DNA of 30,712 nucleotides from Candidatus Woesearchaeota archaeon. GTDB taxonomy: Archaea > Nanobdellota > Nanobdellia > Woesearchaeales > WJKL01. Location: contig JAHWIB010000010.1 in NCBI GenBank assembly GCA_019322815.1, positions 1 to 30,712 on the forward strand, in the 5' to 3' direction. Positions 22,196-28,762 of the stretch are shown here, in pieces. Every line of letters starts with the position of its first letter. Position 1 is the stretch's first letter. The position numbers and the translations under genes are program-made. The notes beneath the pieces are model-generated. The model saw only the letters and a program-made list of their open reading frames with translations. It did no database searches and was not told the DNA's origin.

Positions 22196-22555
22196 TTAAC
22201 CAATTATTCTAATTTTTTTCCCTTTAGGACTTTCTTTGATAACATCATTTATTGACATTGTTTTTCCAATCTTATTGATTTTATCAAAAGCAGTAGTTGA
22301 AAAACTGAAAGCAGCCACAGTAACAGGATGATCCAAATCACCTACAGCAAGCACCTTACCAGGAACGATTATTGTTTCATTATCTTTAGTATATTTGTTT
22401 ATTTTATAGATATTGACAATTCTCTTTTTTCTTGTAGGTTTTTCTAGATCATTGGCTATTCTTTTCCAGATATTGGCTCCATGTTCTATACTTTTTTTCT
22501 TTAATTCCTGAATCAAATCCCTTAACACAAGATTTGTTGTTCCTGTTCGTTTCAT
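22196..22555 (-). CDS. rpl18e: Ribosomal protein eL18
   Basis: A 119-residue archaeal/eukaryal protein: TNLVLRDLIQELKKKS, then WKRIANDLEKPTRKKRIVN and KVLAVGDLDHPVTVAAFSFS, ending SPKGKKIRIIG. It is absent from bacteria, which supports archaeal origin. An AAAGGA SD precedes the ATG. The 86-nt gap upstream to rpoD, large for this operon, holds a hairpin and a possible TATA box. Confidence 0.95.
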   Translation of the reverse strand: MKRTGTTNLVLRDLIQELKKKSIEHGANIWKRIANDLEKPTRKKRIVNIYKINKYTKDNETIIVPGKVLAVGDLDHPVTVAAFSFSTTAFDKINKIGKTMSINDVIKESPKGKKIRIIG

Positions 22556-22568
22556 TTTAATCCTTTGA

Positions 22569-22608
22569 AATGAAATCTCAAAAATCTTTGATTTTTGTTG
22601 GTTTCATT
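22569..22608 (-). promoter_or_regulatory. Hairpin in the 5' region of eL18
   Basis: In the rpoD-eL18 gap, CAAAAATC/GATTTTTG (8 bp, 3-nt loop) is enclosed by AATGAAA/TTTCATT (7 bp). On the minus strand a TATA-like ATTTTATATCT lies just upstream (about 22615-22626), so the hairpin may be in a new 5' UTR or act as a processing or attenuation site. Confidence 0.4.
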
Positions 22609-22641
22609 TTGATATTTTAGATATAAAATAAAGACAAAACC

Positions 22642-23412
22642 TCATTTGAGTTGTTTTGTAAAATCTTCTAGCTTCTTTTGGAATATATTAACAGTTTCTT
22701 TAACAATGTCTTTAACATCAAGTTGTCCCCAACTTTCTAAATTAAAGATAAAATCTGTTTTGCTGTTTTGAATATTAACACCATTTTTTTCACATATTTC
22801 TTCATAAGCCTCATTCCACTTTGTTATATCTTTAATTTTCAAATTATTTCCACTCTGTTCTAATTGAGGGCATTGATCAACACATGCTTTCAAATCAGCA
22901 TTTTTTCCAATAATAAATTCAGGCCATCCTCTATACCATACAAAACAAGGGCTCCATTTCATATGTTTCTTGCCTTTTCCCATTACAGCAGTTATTTCTG
23001 CTTGTATGCTTTGTCCTTTCATAAGTTTGACAACAGGTAGTTTAGAATGAACAGGTTTGCATTTTGTATCCTTGCTCTTTATCTCTTCTGCATAAACAAT
23101 TCCCTGACTTTTTGCTTTTAATGTCATCTTTAGACTGCACTTAGCACACCCCTTTCCTTTACAGCTGCATTCTCCAGGTAAATTATAACTCTTCAAATCT
23201 GTCTTAATTGGAATCAAGCCCATTCTATGTGCAATTATTTCATCATATAATGCAGAACTATTATCTCTAAATTCAACATCTTCAATAGCCAATGTAGGAA
23301 CTTCTTCTATCATTAATCTTCTTATCGTATTTACAAACCAGTCAGTTGTTCCAGTAAAGGCAAAAGAGATCTTTTTTCCTTCTTTATCTTTTGATAAAAG
23401 TTTTACATCCAT
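22642..23412 (-). CDS. rpoD: DNA-directed RNA polymerase subunit D
   Basis: A 256-residue Rpb3/alpha-like assembly subunit. The N-terminal dimerisation part has AFTGTTDWFVNTIRRLMIEE and IEDVEFRDNSSALYDEIIAH RMGLIPI. A Cys set CSCKGKGCAKC (about residues 82-92) and, in the ferredoxin-like insertion, CVDQCP and a later C, recall the Fe-S domain of archaeal RpoD but with fewer cysteines than a full cluster pair. The frame runs up to 23493 inside uS11; the ATG at 23412, after the SD GGAGGG, begins MDVKLLSKD and is 1 nt from the uS11 stop. Confidence 0.94.
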   Translation of the reverse strand: MDVKLLSKDKEGKKISFAFTGTTDWFVNTIRRLMIEEVPTLAIEDVEFRDNSSALYDEIIAHRMGLIPIKTDLKSYNLPGECSCKGKGCAKCSLKMTLKAKSQGIVYAEEIKSKDTKCKPVHSKLPVVKLMKGQSIQAEITAVMGKGKKHMKWSPCFVWYRGWPEFIIGKNADLKACVDQCPQLEQSGNNLKIKDITKWNEAYEEICEKNGVNIQNSKTDFIFNLESWGQLDVKDIVKETVNIFQKKLEDFTKQLK

Positions 23413-23413
23413 T

Positions 23414-23812
23414 TTATACCCTCCTTCCTCTTCTTCCACCTTTTTTCCTGCATCCATCGTGTGGAATAGGAGTAATATCTTCAATAATTCCAATTCTTAA
23501 TCCCATTCTAGAAAGCGCTCTGATAGCAGCTTGTGCTCCAGGACCTGGATTATTTGGGCCATTATGTCCTCCAGGAGCTTTTATTTTAACATGAATACTA
23601 TTAATACCTTTATCAAGCGCTATCTCTGCTGCTTTTTTTGCAGCAACCATCGCCGCAGTCGGACTGCTTTCTAATCTATCAGATTTAACAACTTGTCCGC
23701 CGCTTGTTCTTGCAATAGTTTCTGTTCCACTAACATCAGTAATATGAATTATTGTATTATTGTAGCTGCTATAAATATGTGCTATTCCCCATCTTTCAGT
23801 TGGTCTTTTCAT
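23414..23812 (-). CDS. rps11: Ribosomal protein uS11
   Basis: A 132-residue small-subunit protein with WGIAHIYSSYNNTIIHITD, TSGGQVVKSDRLESSPTAAM and the C-terminal GPGAQAAIRALSRMGLRIG and DITPIPHDGCRKKGGRRGRR signatures of the archaeal form. Its ATG overlaps the uS4 stop (ATGA), so translation is coupled. Confidence 0.96.
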   Translation of the reverse strand: MKRPTERWGIAHIYSSYNNTIIHITDVSGTETIARTSGGQVVKSDRLESSPTAAMVAAKKAAEIALDKGINSIHVKIKAPGGHNGPNNPGPGAQAAIRALSRMGLRIGIIEDITPIPHDGCRKKGGRRGRRV

Positions 23813-24477
23813 TCTTTTTTCTCTTCTGAAGTGTTAGGCTTTGGAGACTCTTCAGATTTTTCTTCTTTTTTTGGTTTAACTTTCTTTTCCTTTTTTGGTT
23901 TCTTTCCTTCTTTAACCTTTTTAGCTGACTTCTTCTCTGGTTTTTTTGGCATTTCTGAGACTTCTTCTTTTTTCCTTTCAGGATGATCAGGATTAACTAA
24001 ACTTGATTTTCCAGAAAATGAAATAATGCTTTCTTCTGCTTTTGAAACCAAATAACTAGGAACTGTGATCTTTTTGTTTCCAATTATAATATGCCTATGT
24101 ATTATAAATTGTCTGGCTTGTTTCATACTTCTTGCTAAACCTCTTCTAAAAACAAGAGTCTGCAATCTTCTCTCTAATAAATCTTTAAGTGAGATATCTA
24201 ACACATCATCAATCATCGCTGTTTCTGTAAGTAAACCAAGCCTTTTTAATCTATCAAGCAATTGGATTTTTTCTTTTTCAGATTGCTCTGTTTTTATTGC
24301 AGTTAATCTCTTGGCTTGCCTTAAAAAATTTCTAAGAATTGAATTTTCCTTCCAGATTTCTTTCTTATTTTTAAAACCATACTGTTTAGTTAATTCTCTT
24401 TCTTCTTCAATTCTTTCAGCTTGCCAAGGATGTATTGGCGTTGAATATTTTTTTTTTATTCTTTTTGGATCTCCCAT
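23809..24477 (-). CDS. rps4: Ribosomal protein uS4 with a lysine/glutamate-rich tail
   Basis: A 222-residue protein. The core (1-165) has MGDPKRIKKKYSTPIHPWQ, and the S4 RNA-binding domain LERRLQTLVFRRGLARSMKQ ARQFIIHRHI IIGNKKITVP. From about 168 on there is a ~55-residue extension made almost only of Lys, Glu, Pro and Ser, which longer archaeal S4 proteins sometimes carry but which is unusually long and repetitive here. The start is ATG 24477 after the SD GGTGA; the frame open to a TTG at 24489 is not needed. Confidence 0.94.
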   Translation of the reverse strand: MGDPKRIKKKYSTPIHPWQAERIEEERELTKQYGFKNKKEIWKENSILRNFLRQAKRLTAIKTEQSEKEKIQLLDRLKRLGLLTETAMIDDVLDISLKDLLERRLQTLVFRRGLARSMKQARQFIIHRHIIIGNKKITVPSYLVSKAEESIISFSGKSSLVNPDHPERKKEEVSEMPKKPEKKSAKKVKEGKKPKKEKKVKPKKEEKSEESPKPNTSEEKKE

Positions 24478-24507
24478 GATTTTCACCAAAGAAATTAGGG
24501 CTCAAAA

Positions 24508-24984
24508 CTATTTCCCTGTTTTAGTTCCAGCTTTTCTTTTAACACCCATAACTTTTCCTTTGCTCTTCCTGAAATTTGATTTTGTTCTCTGACCTCTGAC
24601 AGGCAGTCCATAAGCATGTCTCATTCCTCTGTAACATTTAATCTTCTTCATTCTCTTTACATCATTATCTTGAGTAAAAGTCAAATCTGCTGACAATAGA
24701 TGTTTATTGCTATTGTTTTCATAATCCTTTCTTCTATTTAGCATCCAATCTGGAATTCCTGCTTTAGCAGGATCTGCTATAACCTCATCTAATTTTTTTA
24801 TCTCAGAATCAGAAAGTTCCCCTGTTTTCTTTGTTTTGTCAATTCCAGCCAATGAACAAACTATATTTGCAAACTGGAATCCAATCCCTTTAATATTTTT
24901 TAAAGCATAAGCTAATAATTTATTTCCATCTAGATCAGTATTTGCAATTCTTACTAGATGTTTGAAATCTTTTTTTTCTTCCAT
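24508..24984 (-). CDS. rps13: Ribosomal protein uS13
   Basis: A 158-residue small-subunit head protein: FKHLVRIANTDLDGNKLLAY, IKGIGFQFANIVCSLAGID, then KCYRGMRHAYGLPVRGQRTK and a basic C-terminus. First gene of the operon uS13-uS4-uS11-RpoD-eL18-uL13-uS9-RpoN, the standard archaeal order. No SD precedes the ATG. The best TATA box (25066-25077) would give a 5' UTR of about 60 nt; a weaker one near 25018-25024 would give a short leader. Confidence 0.95.
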   Translation of the reverse strand: MEEKKDFKHLVRIANTDLDGNKLLAYALKNIKGIGFQFANIVCSLAGIDKTKKTGELSDSEIKKLDEVIADPAKAGIPDWMLNRRKDYENNSNKHLLSADLTFTQDNDVKRMKKIKCYRGMRHAYGLPVRGQRTKSNFRKSKGKVMGVKRKAGTKTGK

Positions 24985-25065
24985 TTTAAATATAGCCAGA
25001 AGTATCTATCAGCAGCCCTATAAAGCGCTCATAGAACTCGGGCAATAGAAGTAGAAATTCAGGTC

Positions 25066-25077
25066 TTATTTATAAAG
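25066..25077 (-). promoter_or_regulatory. TATA promoter of the uS13 ribosomal operon
   Basis: On the minus strand GCTTTATAAATAAG lies about 88 nt before the uS13 ATG, predicting a start near 25045 and a ~60-nt untranslated leader, unlike the leaderless genes of the window. The inverted repeat 25078-25102 abuts its upstream side. Confidence 0.5.
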
Positions 25078-25102
25078 CTTGCGAAAGTTTAACTTTCGCA
25101 AG
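25078..25102. repeat. Perfect inverted repeat next to the ribosomal operon promoter
   Basis: Arms CTTGCGAAAGTT and AACTTTCGCAAG (12 bp each) around a single T. It lies between the divergent promoters of the uS13 operon and tRNA-His and touches the uS13 TATA box, the place where repressor or activator sites lie in the two TrmB regions of this window. Confidence 0.6.
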
Positions 25103-25144
25103 TTTAAAATTACGAAGAAATTTTATAATTTACGAAATTCGCAA

Positions 25145-25155
25145 CATTTATAAGG
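25145..25155 (+). promoter_or_regulatory. TATA promoter of tRNA-His
   Basis: ACATTTATAAG is centred about 30 nt before G-1 of the tRNA at 25180. Confidence 0.55.
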
Positions 25156-25179
25156 AATTTATTGATATTATCCTCTTAT

Positions 25180-25282
25180 GGCGGCAATAGTTCATCGGTA
25201 GAATACGGGACTGTGGTGCATGTAATACAAAATAACATGCTGCTGAAATCCTGTGAGGTGGGTTCGACTCCCACTTGCCGCC
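25180..25282 (+). tRNA. tRNA-His (GTG) with a 31-nt intron
   Basis: Acceptor GCGGCAA (25181-25187) pairs with TTGCCGC (25275-25281). The G at 25180 and the discriminator C at 25282 supply the G-1:C73 pair specific for tRNA-His. D-arm GTTC/GAAT, anticodon stem CGGGA/TCCTG, loop with anticodon GTG at 25213-25215, T-arm GTGGG TTCGACT CCCAC (25258-25274). An intron of about 31 nt (25217-25247) interrupts the loop after position 37; its stem GCATGT/ACATGC (25218-25223, 25235-25240) fits a bulge-helix-bulge site for the archaeal splicing endonuclease. CCA is not encoded. Confidence 0.93.
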
Positions 25283-25305
25283 CTTTGTTTCTAAATGAAT
25301 TCGAA
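25258..25305 (+). repeat. Direct repeat copy 1: tRNA-His 3' part plus flank
   Basis: From the T-stem GTGGG through the tRNA end and 23 nt of flank. Its last 33 bases (25273-25305, from ACTTGCCGCC to AATTCGAA) are identical to 25364-25396. See copy 2. Confidence 0.75.
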
Positions 25306-25352
25306 TGCAGTGAGAATTCCTTTGAGGGTTGATAAGGGCAGTCTGCCCTTAT

Positions 25353-25396
25353 GTGGGACTCAAACTTGCCGCCCTTTGTTTCTAAATGAATTCGAA
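25353..25396 (+). repeat. Direct repeat copy 2: degenerate tRNA-His 3' fragment
   Basis: GTGGG-ACTC-AA-ACTTGCCGCC followed by the same flank as copy 1; 33 bp are identical, and the T-loop part has lost four bases and changed two. It cannot fold as a T-arm. The offset is 91 bp. The segment between holds a hairpin AAGGGCA/TGCCCTT (25334-25350). This could be an integration scar at a tRNA 3' end (att-like) or a local tandem duplication; no integrase gene is near. Confidence 0.7.
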
Positions 25397-25400
25397 GTGC

Positions 25401-25922
25401 CTATTTCCATTCCTTGTACTCTTTCTTTATTATTAGAGTGTACAAATAAGGCAGAATGAAAGCAACAATATAAAGTAAACTAATGAAATAAGGATTTTCT
25501 CTAACAAAAGATAAATTCATTGCTTTTCCTAAAGAATTAGCAACATTAACCATTATAACAAAATTAATCAAGGCAATTAAAGGAATCATAATTAGAGCAA
25601 ATAAATGATGCTTCTTTTCAACATGCTCTATATCTGTAATTAATAAATTAAACAATAACCCAAAAGCAAAAGCAATAGTAACAATAATTATATCTAGGCT
25701 TAATTTTTTTAAAACCAAGAGAAAAGGTATTAAGAATATTGAGATTATGAAATTTCCAAGAACAATAACAACAATAGCGCTCCAATAAAGAACCCTGTTC
25801 ATAGAAATAAATGTTCGGCTTTTATCTTCTCTTCTCCTTCTTTCAATTATCTCTTCTGTTTTTCTAATATCTTCCTCAGACCATCCTTTTTCTTTTAATT
25901 TTCTAATATTTCTTTTTTTCAT
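25401..25922 (-). CDS. Membrane protein with four spans, MinD-associated
   Basis: A 173-residue protein. The N-terminal ~40 residues are strongly charged (MKKRNIRKLKEKGWSEEDIRK, then IIERRRRED), followed by four hydrophobic segments at about 48-68, 74-95, 107-128 and 146-165. Family not recognised. The WSEEDIRK-type helix resembles a short helical hairpin seen before transmembrane domains in archaeal proteins. Its ATG overlaps the stop of the MinD gene (ATGA), so the two are translationally coupled, and it may be the membrane partner of that ATPase. Confidence 0.75.
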   Translation of the reverse strand: MKKRNIRKLKEKGWSEEDIRKTEEIIERRRREDKSRTFISMNRVLYWSAIVVIVLGNFIISIFLIPFLLVLKKLSLDIIIVTIAFAFGLLFNLLITDIEHVEKKHHLFALIMIPLIALINFVIMVNVANSLGKAMNLSFVRENPYFISLLYIVAFILPYLYTLIIKKEYKEWK

Positions 25923-26698
25923 TTTCTTAAACCAATCTTTAATAAAATAGATTTGAATAAACCAACCTTTTCTTCAATATCTTCTTCATGATTTTCTCCA
26001 ATTAATCCTGATGCTAATTTTTTAAAAGCTATAGATGCTTTAGATTTAGGATAATAATAAACAAGAGGATGCTTGGCATTAAAAGATCTTCTTACATCGT
26101 CAGTTTCAGGAATAGTCCCAATAACAGGATGACCAATCATAGCCTCAACATTTTTTATTGATAACTCACCTTTAATTCCTTTTACTCTATTTAAAATTAT
26201 ACCTAATGTAGTTATATTATTTTCTTCAGCAATCTTAATTGTTTTCAATGCATTTGTTACAGCAGTCAGTTCTGGATTTGTCACAATCAAGATTTCATCA
26301 GCAAATTTCATAATAGACTGCACATCTTTGCTTAACCCGGCTCCACAATCTATAATCACAATTTCGCTTGTTCCTTTTAAGCCTTTGAATAGATTATTCA
26401 AATTCTTTAAGCTTAATTTTTTTAATGCCTTGAAACTAATATCTGCTGGAATTATTTTTAATCCAGAAGCATGAGAATAAGTGGCATTTATAACAGATTT
26501 CCTGCCTTCCAAAACATCATGCAGTGTAACAGGCAGGTTAGGCACACCTAAATGCAAACCTACATCCGGCGTTGTCAGATTGCCGTCTAATACAGCACAG
26601 TCTTTTCCTAGACTCTTTAATGCAACACCAAGATTAATTGATGTTGTTGTTTTACCAACGCCTCCTTTCCCGCTGACAACAGCAATAAACCTAGTCAT
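25919..26698 (-). CDS. MinD/ParA-family ATPase
   Basis: A 259-residue deviant Walker ATPase. P-loop KGGVGKTTT (11-19) with the signature Lys11, switch I region DGNLTTPDVGLHLG (about 39-52), Walker B EIVIIDCGAGLS (about 111-122), and NRVKG near 167. MinD-like proteins dimerise on ATP and organise other proteins on membranes or DNA. The C-terminal KVGLFKSILLKIGLRK could form an amphipathic membrane-targeting helix like that of MinD. No MinE or MinC is present. It overlaps the genes on either side by ATGA. Confidence 0.88.
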   Translation of the reverse strand: MTRFIAVVSGKGGVGKTTTSINLGVALKSLGKDCAVLDGNLTTPDVGLHLGVPNLPVTLHDVLEGRKSVINATYSHASGLKIIPADISFKALKKLSLKNLNNLFKGLKGTSEIVIIDCGAGLSKDVQSIMKFADEILIVTNPELTAVTNALKTIKIAEENNITTLGIILNRVKGIKGELSIKNVEAMIGHPVIGTIPETDDVRRSFNAKHPLVYYYPKSKASIAFKKLASGLIGENHEEDIEEKVGLFKSILLKIGLRK

Positions 26699-27144
26699 TT
26701 TATTTTTTCAAGATGCTCTAAAAATTCTTTTGCTCTGTTTTCATAATCATGCAGTTTATCAATATCAACTTCAACAACTCTTTCAGGTTCTAATGCAACG
26801 ATCATAGTTACATGTCTTCTATATTCTTCTCTTTTTGTATATTTTGCCTGGATAATGTTTCTTAATTCCAAATAAAAGTCTATGAATTTTAATACCTTTT
26901 CATCATCCTCATATAATTCCTTGGCCAATTCACATTTTTTTCTAGGTTGTGTTGGTATTTCTAATGTTTTTCTTCTTTTTTTAACTTTAGTTAACAGTCC
27001 ATCAATACCAAAATCAAAAGCATTGATTAGTCTTTCTACTACACTTCTAATTACATCAACAGTTCGTGTGTATTTTAGACTAACATAAAGAAGATGATCT
27101 ACTCTTTTCAATTCGTCCTTAACCTTGCTTAAATAATCCTTCAT
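26695..27144 (-). CDS. Helical protein of unknown function, HEPN-like features
   Basis: A 149-residue protein, nearly all alpha-helical and charged (DYLSKVKDELKRVDHLLYVS; DVIRSVVERLINAFDFGID; LKFIDFYLELRNIIQAKYTK). REEYRRH at about 111-117 fits the RX4-6H pattern of HEPN ribonuclease-like domains, but that pattern is short and can occur by chance. The 26-nt overlap with the upstream gene and the ATGA overlap with MinD place it in the middle of a tight four-gene operon. Function unknown. Confidence 0.75.
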   Translation of the reverse strand: MKDYLSKVKDELKRVDHLLYVSLKYTRTVDVIRSVVERLINAFDFGIDGLLTKVKKRRKTLEIPTQPRKKCELAKELYEDDEKVLKFIDFYLELRNIIQAKYTKREEYRRHVTMIVALEPERVVEVDIDKLHDYENRAKEFLEHLEKIK

Positions 27145-27610
27145 CTTTACTGGTTATATTATTTATTTCTTGTATAAATAACTTTGCTTTATCTATATGT
27201 TTTTTTAATTCATTTATATTTATAGTCTGTAATTTATAATTATTTGAACAAATAACAAATCTATCTTTTCTTGAAAATTCCATTGGGCTTTTTCTATGGG
27301 CTAAAATAATATTTTTTAAATCCTGTATATCAGCAATATAACTTTTACCAATTTTATATTTCAAAACACAAGTTTCTTTGAACATTGTAAACTTGCTTTC
27401 AAAATTATCTTGAAAAGGAGGAATCTTTTTGAATAATCTTTCATAATAAAGCAAACAGCCAATAATATTTGTATATGCTAAAAAAATATTTTCGATTATA
27501 GCTAATAAAAGTTTATTATCATTAATTAAAGGATAGGTTACAGAAATCATATGGTCTGCTATTTGAATATGTTTCTTAGCTTTCTCCCTAACTTCCTGAA
27601 ACTTCTCCAT
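27119..27610 (-). CDS. Helical protein of unknown function, first gene of the MinD operon
   Basis: A 163-residue protein that I do not recognise, predicted all-helical: EVREKAKKHIQIADHMISVT, NKLLLAIIENIFLAYTNIIG, then LILAHRKSPMEFSRKDRFVI-type central segment and a C-terminal helix. Its size and helical pattern resemble the following gene, so the pair may be paralogues or partners. Leaderless start with TATA centred about 26 nt upstream, inside the 3' end region of the NAC gene. Operon: this gene, 149-residue protein, MinD, four-span membrane protein. Confidence 0.75.
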   Translation of the reverse strand: MEKFQEVREKAKKHIQIADHMISVTYPLINDNKLLLAIIENIFLAYTNIIGCLLYYERLFKKIPPFQDNFESKFTMFKETCVLKYKIGKSYIADIQDLKNIILAHRKSPMEFSRKDRFVICSNNYKLQTININELKKHIDKAKLFIQEINNITSKDEGLFKQG

Positions 27611-27628
27611 AATGATAAGTATAGAAAT

Positions 27629-27641
27629 ACAATTTAAATTT
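27629..27641 (-). promoter_or_regulatory. TATA promoter of the MinD operon
   Basis: On the minus strand AAAATTTAAATTG is centred about 26 nt before the ATG at 27610, next to the NAC stop. Confidence 0.55.
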
Positions 27642-27986
27642 TTATTGCTTTTGTAAATCCATAATTGCTTTTGCTAAATCTCCTTCAGAATTTTCTAAAG
27701 CCCCTCTTGCTTTTTCCTCACTAACATTTGCCTGCTCCATAACTGTTTTAACATCATCTTCGCTTATCTCTATTTTTTCAGCAGCCTTCTCTCTTTCATT
27801 TATCTGGCCGCTTATCTGGAAGGTTTCCTGACCCATCATATTAACTTTACTGACAGAAGGTTCTGTGATAACAATTTCCTTATCATCTGTCTTGATTATA
27901 ACTTCTGTTGCCGGGATTTCAACCTGTTGAATACCCATTCTCTTCATCATCTGCTGCATTTTTCTTGGATTCATTCCTGGAAACAT
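27642..27986 (-). CDS. nac: Nascent polypeptide-associated complex protein (alpha-NAC)
   Basis: A 114-residue ribosome-associated chaperone. N-terminal MFPGMNPRKMQQMMKRMGI is the archaeal NAC signature, the NAC barrel spans about 20-70 (EVIIKTDDKEIVITEPSVS KVNMMGQETFQISG), and the UBA domain closes the protein (ISEDDVKTVMEQANVSEEK ... EGDLAKAIMDL). The ATG at 27986 lies nine bases after GGAGG; a GTG three codons earlier is part of that SD region. It follows the Sec61beta gene by 64 nt, linking nascent-chain handling and export. Confidence 0.93.
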   Translation of the reverse strand: MFPGMNPRKMQQMMKRMGIQQVEIPATEVIIKTDDKEIVITEPSVSKVNMMGQETFQISGQINEREKAAEKIEISEDDVKTVMEQANVSEEKARGALENSEGDLAKAIMDLQKQ

Positions 27987-28050
27987 TTTAGACACCCTCC
28001 TGTTGGATAAAATGGTTTAGAAAATTTAATTTCAAAAACAATGAAATCAC

Positions 28051-28221
28051 CTATATCCCTAACAATACTTTTCCATAAGCATGCAGAACCAACATTATGA
28101 TTATTATTATGATACAAAGGATTACTACATGTCCTGGCTTTAATGTGATCTTGCTCCTATATTCATCAAAATATCTTACTAATCCTCCTATTCCAGAGGG
28201 CATCTGTATTTTATCTCCCAT
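28051..28221 (-). CDS. Preprotein translocase subunit Sec61beta (SecG-like)
   Basis: A 56-residue single-span protein: cytosolic MGDKIQMPSGIGGLVRYFDE YRSKITLKPGHV, then one hydrophobic segment (about 32-50, including six Ile) and a short tail. MPSG-GGLVRYF is the archaeal Sec61beta signature; the protein is the small third subunit of the SecYE channel. The ATG at 28221 is used; the frame is open to a TTG at 28233. A TATA box lies about 28 nt upstream (leaderless), and a GAGG lies seven bases before the ATG. Confidence 0.88.
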   Translation of the reverse strand: MGDKIQMPSGIGGLVRYFDEYRSKITLKPGHVVILCIIIIIIMLVLHAYGKVLLGI

Positions 28222-28243
28222 TTTAAGCCTCAAAATATTATTT

Positions 28244-28254
28244 CATATAAAAAA
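28244..28254 (-). promoter_or_regulatory. TATA promoter of Sec61beta/NAC
   Basis: On the minus strand CTTTTTTATATG is centred about 28 nt before the ATG at 28221. Confidence 0.55.
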
Positions 28255-28345
28255 GTATTGGTGTTTTATTATTTTGCGAACGTAGTGAGCTTGTGGGACT
28301 TTTGTGAAGCAAAATGTCGCACTTCGGTGTCAACCATCGAAAGAG

Positions 28346-28724
28346 TTGGTAGAGAAGCTGTAAGCCACCTTCTGTCAGACTTCACTTGCCTGCGAACTGA
28401 AAGTTCGCATTCGCTTAATGAACAGTCTGTCTTAATATTTGACTAAGCGTACACAACGGTACTTGCACCAGCCAGGTTTCGCCGTTTCACCGATTCCATA
28501 CAACATAGTCAACGGGTTAACTCATTTGCTTCACAGCAAACTTCGCCATTTTCATCCCGATGTATGGCCGTGTCGTTTATTAGCCATTGCCATGGATTTC
28601 TCCATCTTGCATAACACAAGTGGCCTTTTATAGTGGGTGGACTTTCCTCAGCAATTAGTCAAAAAACATTCATTAAAGAATGTTTAATCACGTTTTTGCC
28701 GTCTATTAAGCACTTCCCTACCAA
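28346..28724 (-). ncRNA. rnpB: RNase P RNA
   Basis: The catalytic RNA that removes tRNA 5' leaders, about 379 nt. On the minus strand CR-I GAGGAAAGTCC is at 28649-28639 and CR-V ACAGAAGGTGGCTTA at 28375-28361; these pair as P4 in the core. The ends are set by the P1 helix: TTGGTAGGGAAG (28724-28713) pairs over 12 bp with CTTCTCTACCAA (28357-28346). Elements such as GGCGAAACCTGG and GCAAGTACC in the middle fit CR-II/III/IV regions. Two short open frames across it on the plus strand are not genes. A downstream stretch (28256-28345) holds small hairpins and may be a 3' extension or terminator region. Confidence 0.93.
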
Positions 28725-28744
28725 TAGATATAAAAATTTGAAGG

Positions 28745-28759
28745 TTTAAAAAGCTTATG
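28745..28759 (-). promoter_or_regulatory. Promoter of RNase P RNA
   Basis: On the minus strand CATAAGCTTTTTAAA, identical to the box before SRP RNA (5139-5153), ends 21 nt before the first base of P1. Confidence 0.7.
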
Positions 28760-28762
28760 TTT

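Noticed and set aside
23412..23493. N-terminal extension of RpoD up to 23493
   Set aside because: It lies within uS11 in another frame; the SD before the ATG at 23412 gives the family N-terminus.
28258..28633. Two short plus-strand ORFs (28258..28446 and 28439..28633)
   Set aside because: They run across the RNase P RNA on the other strand; the sequence is explained by CR-I, CR-V and the P1 helix.
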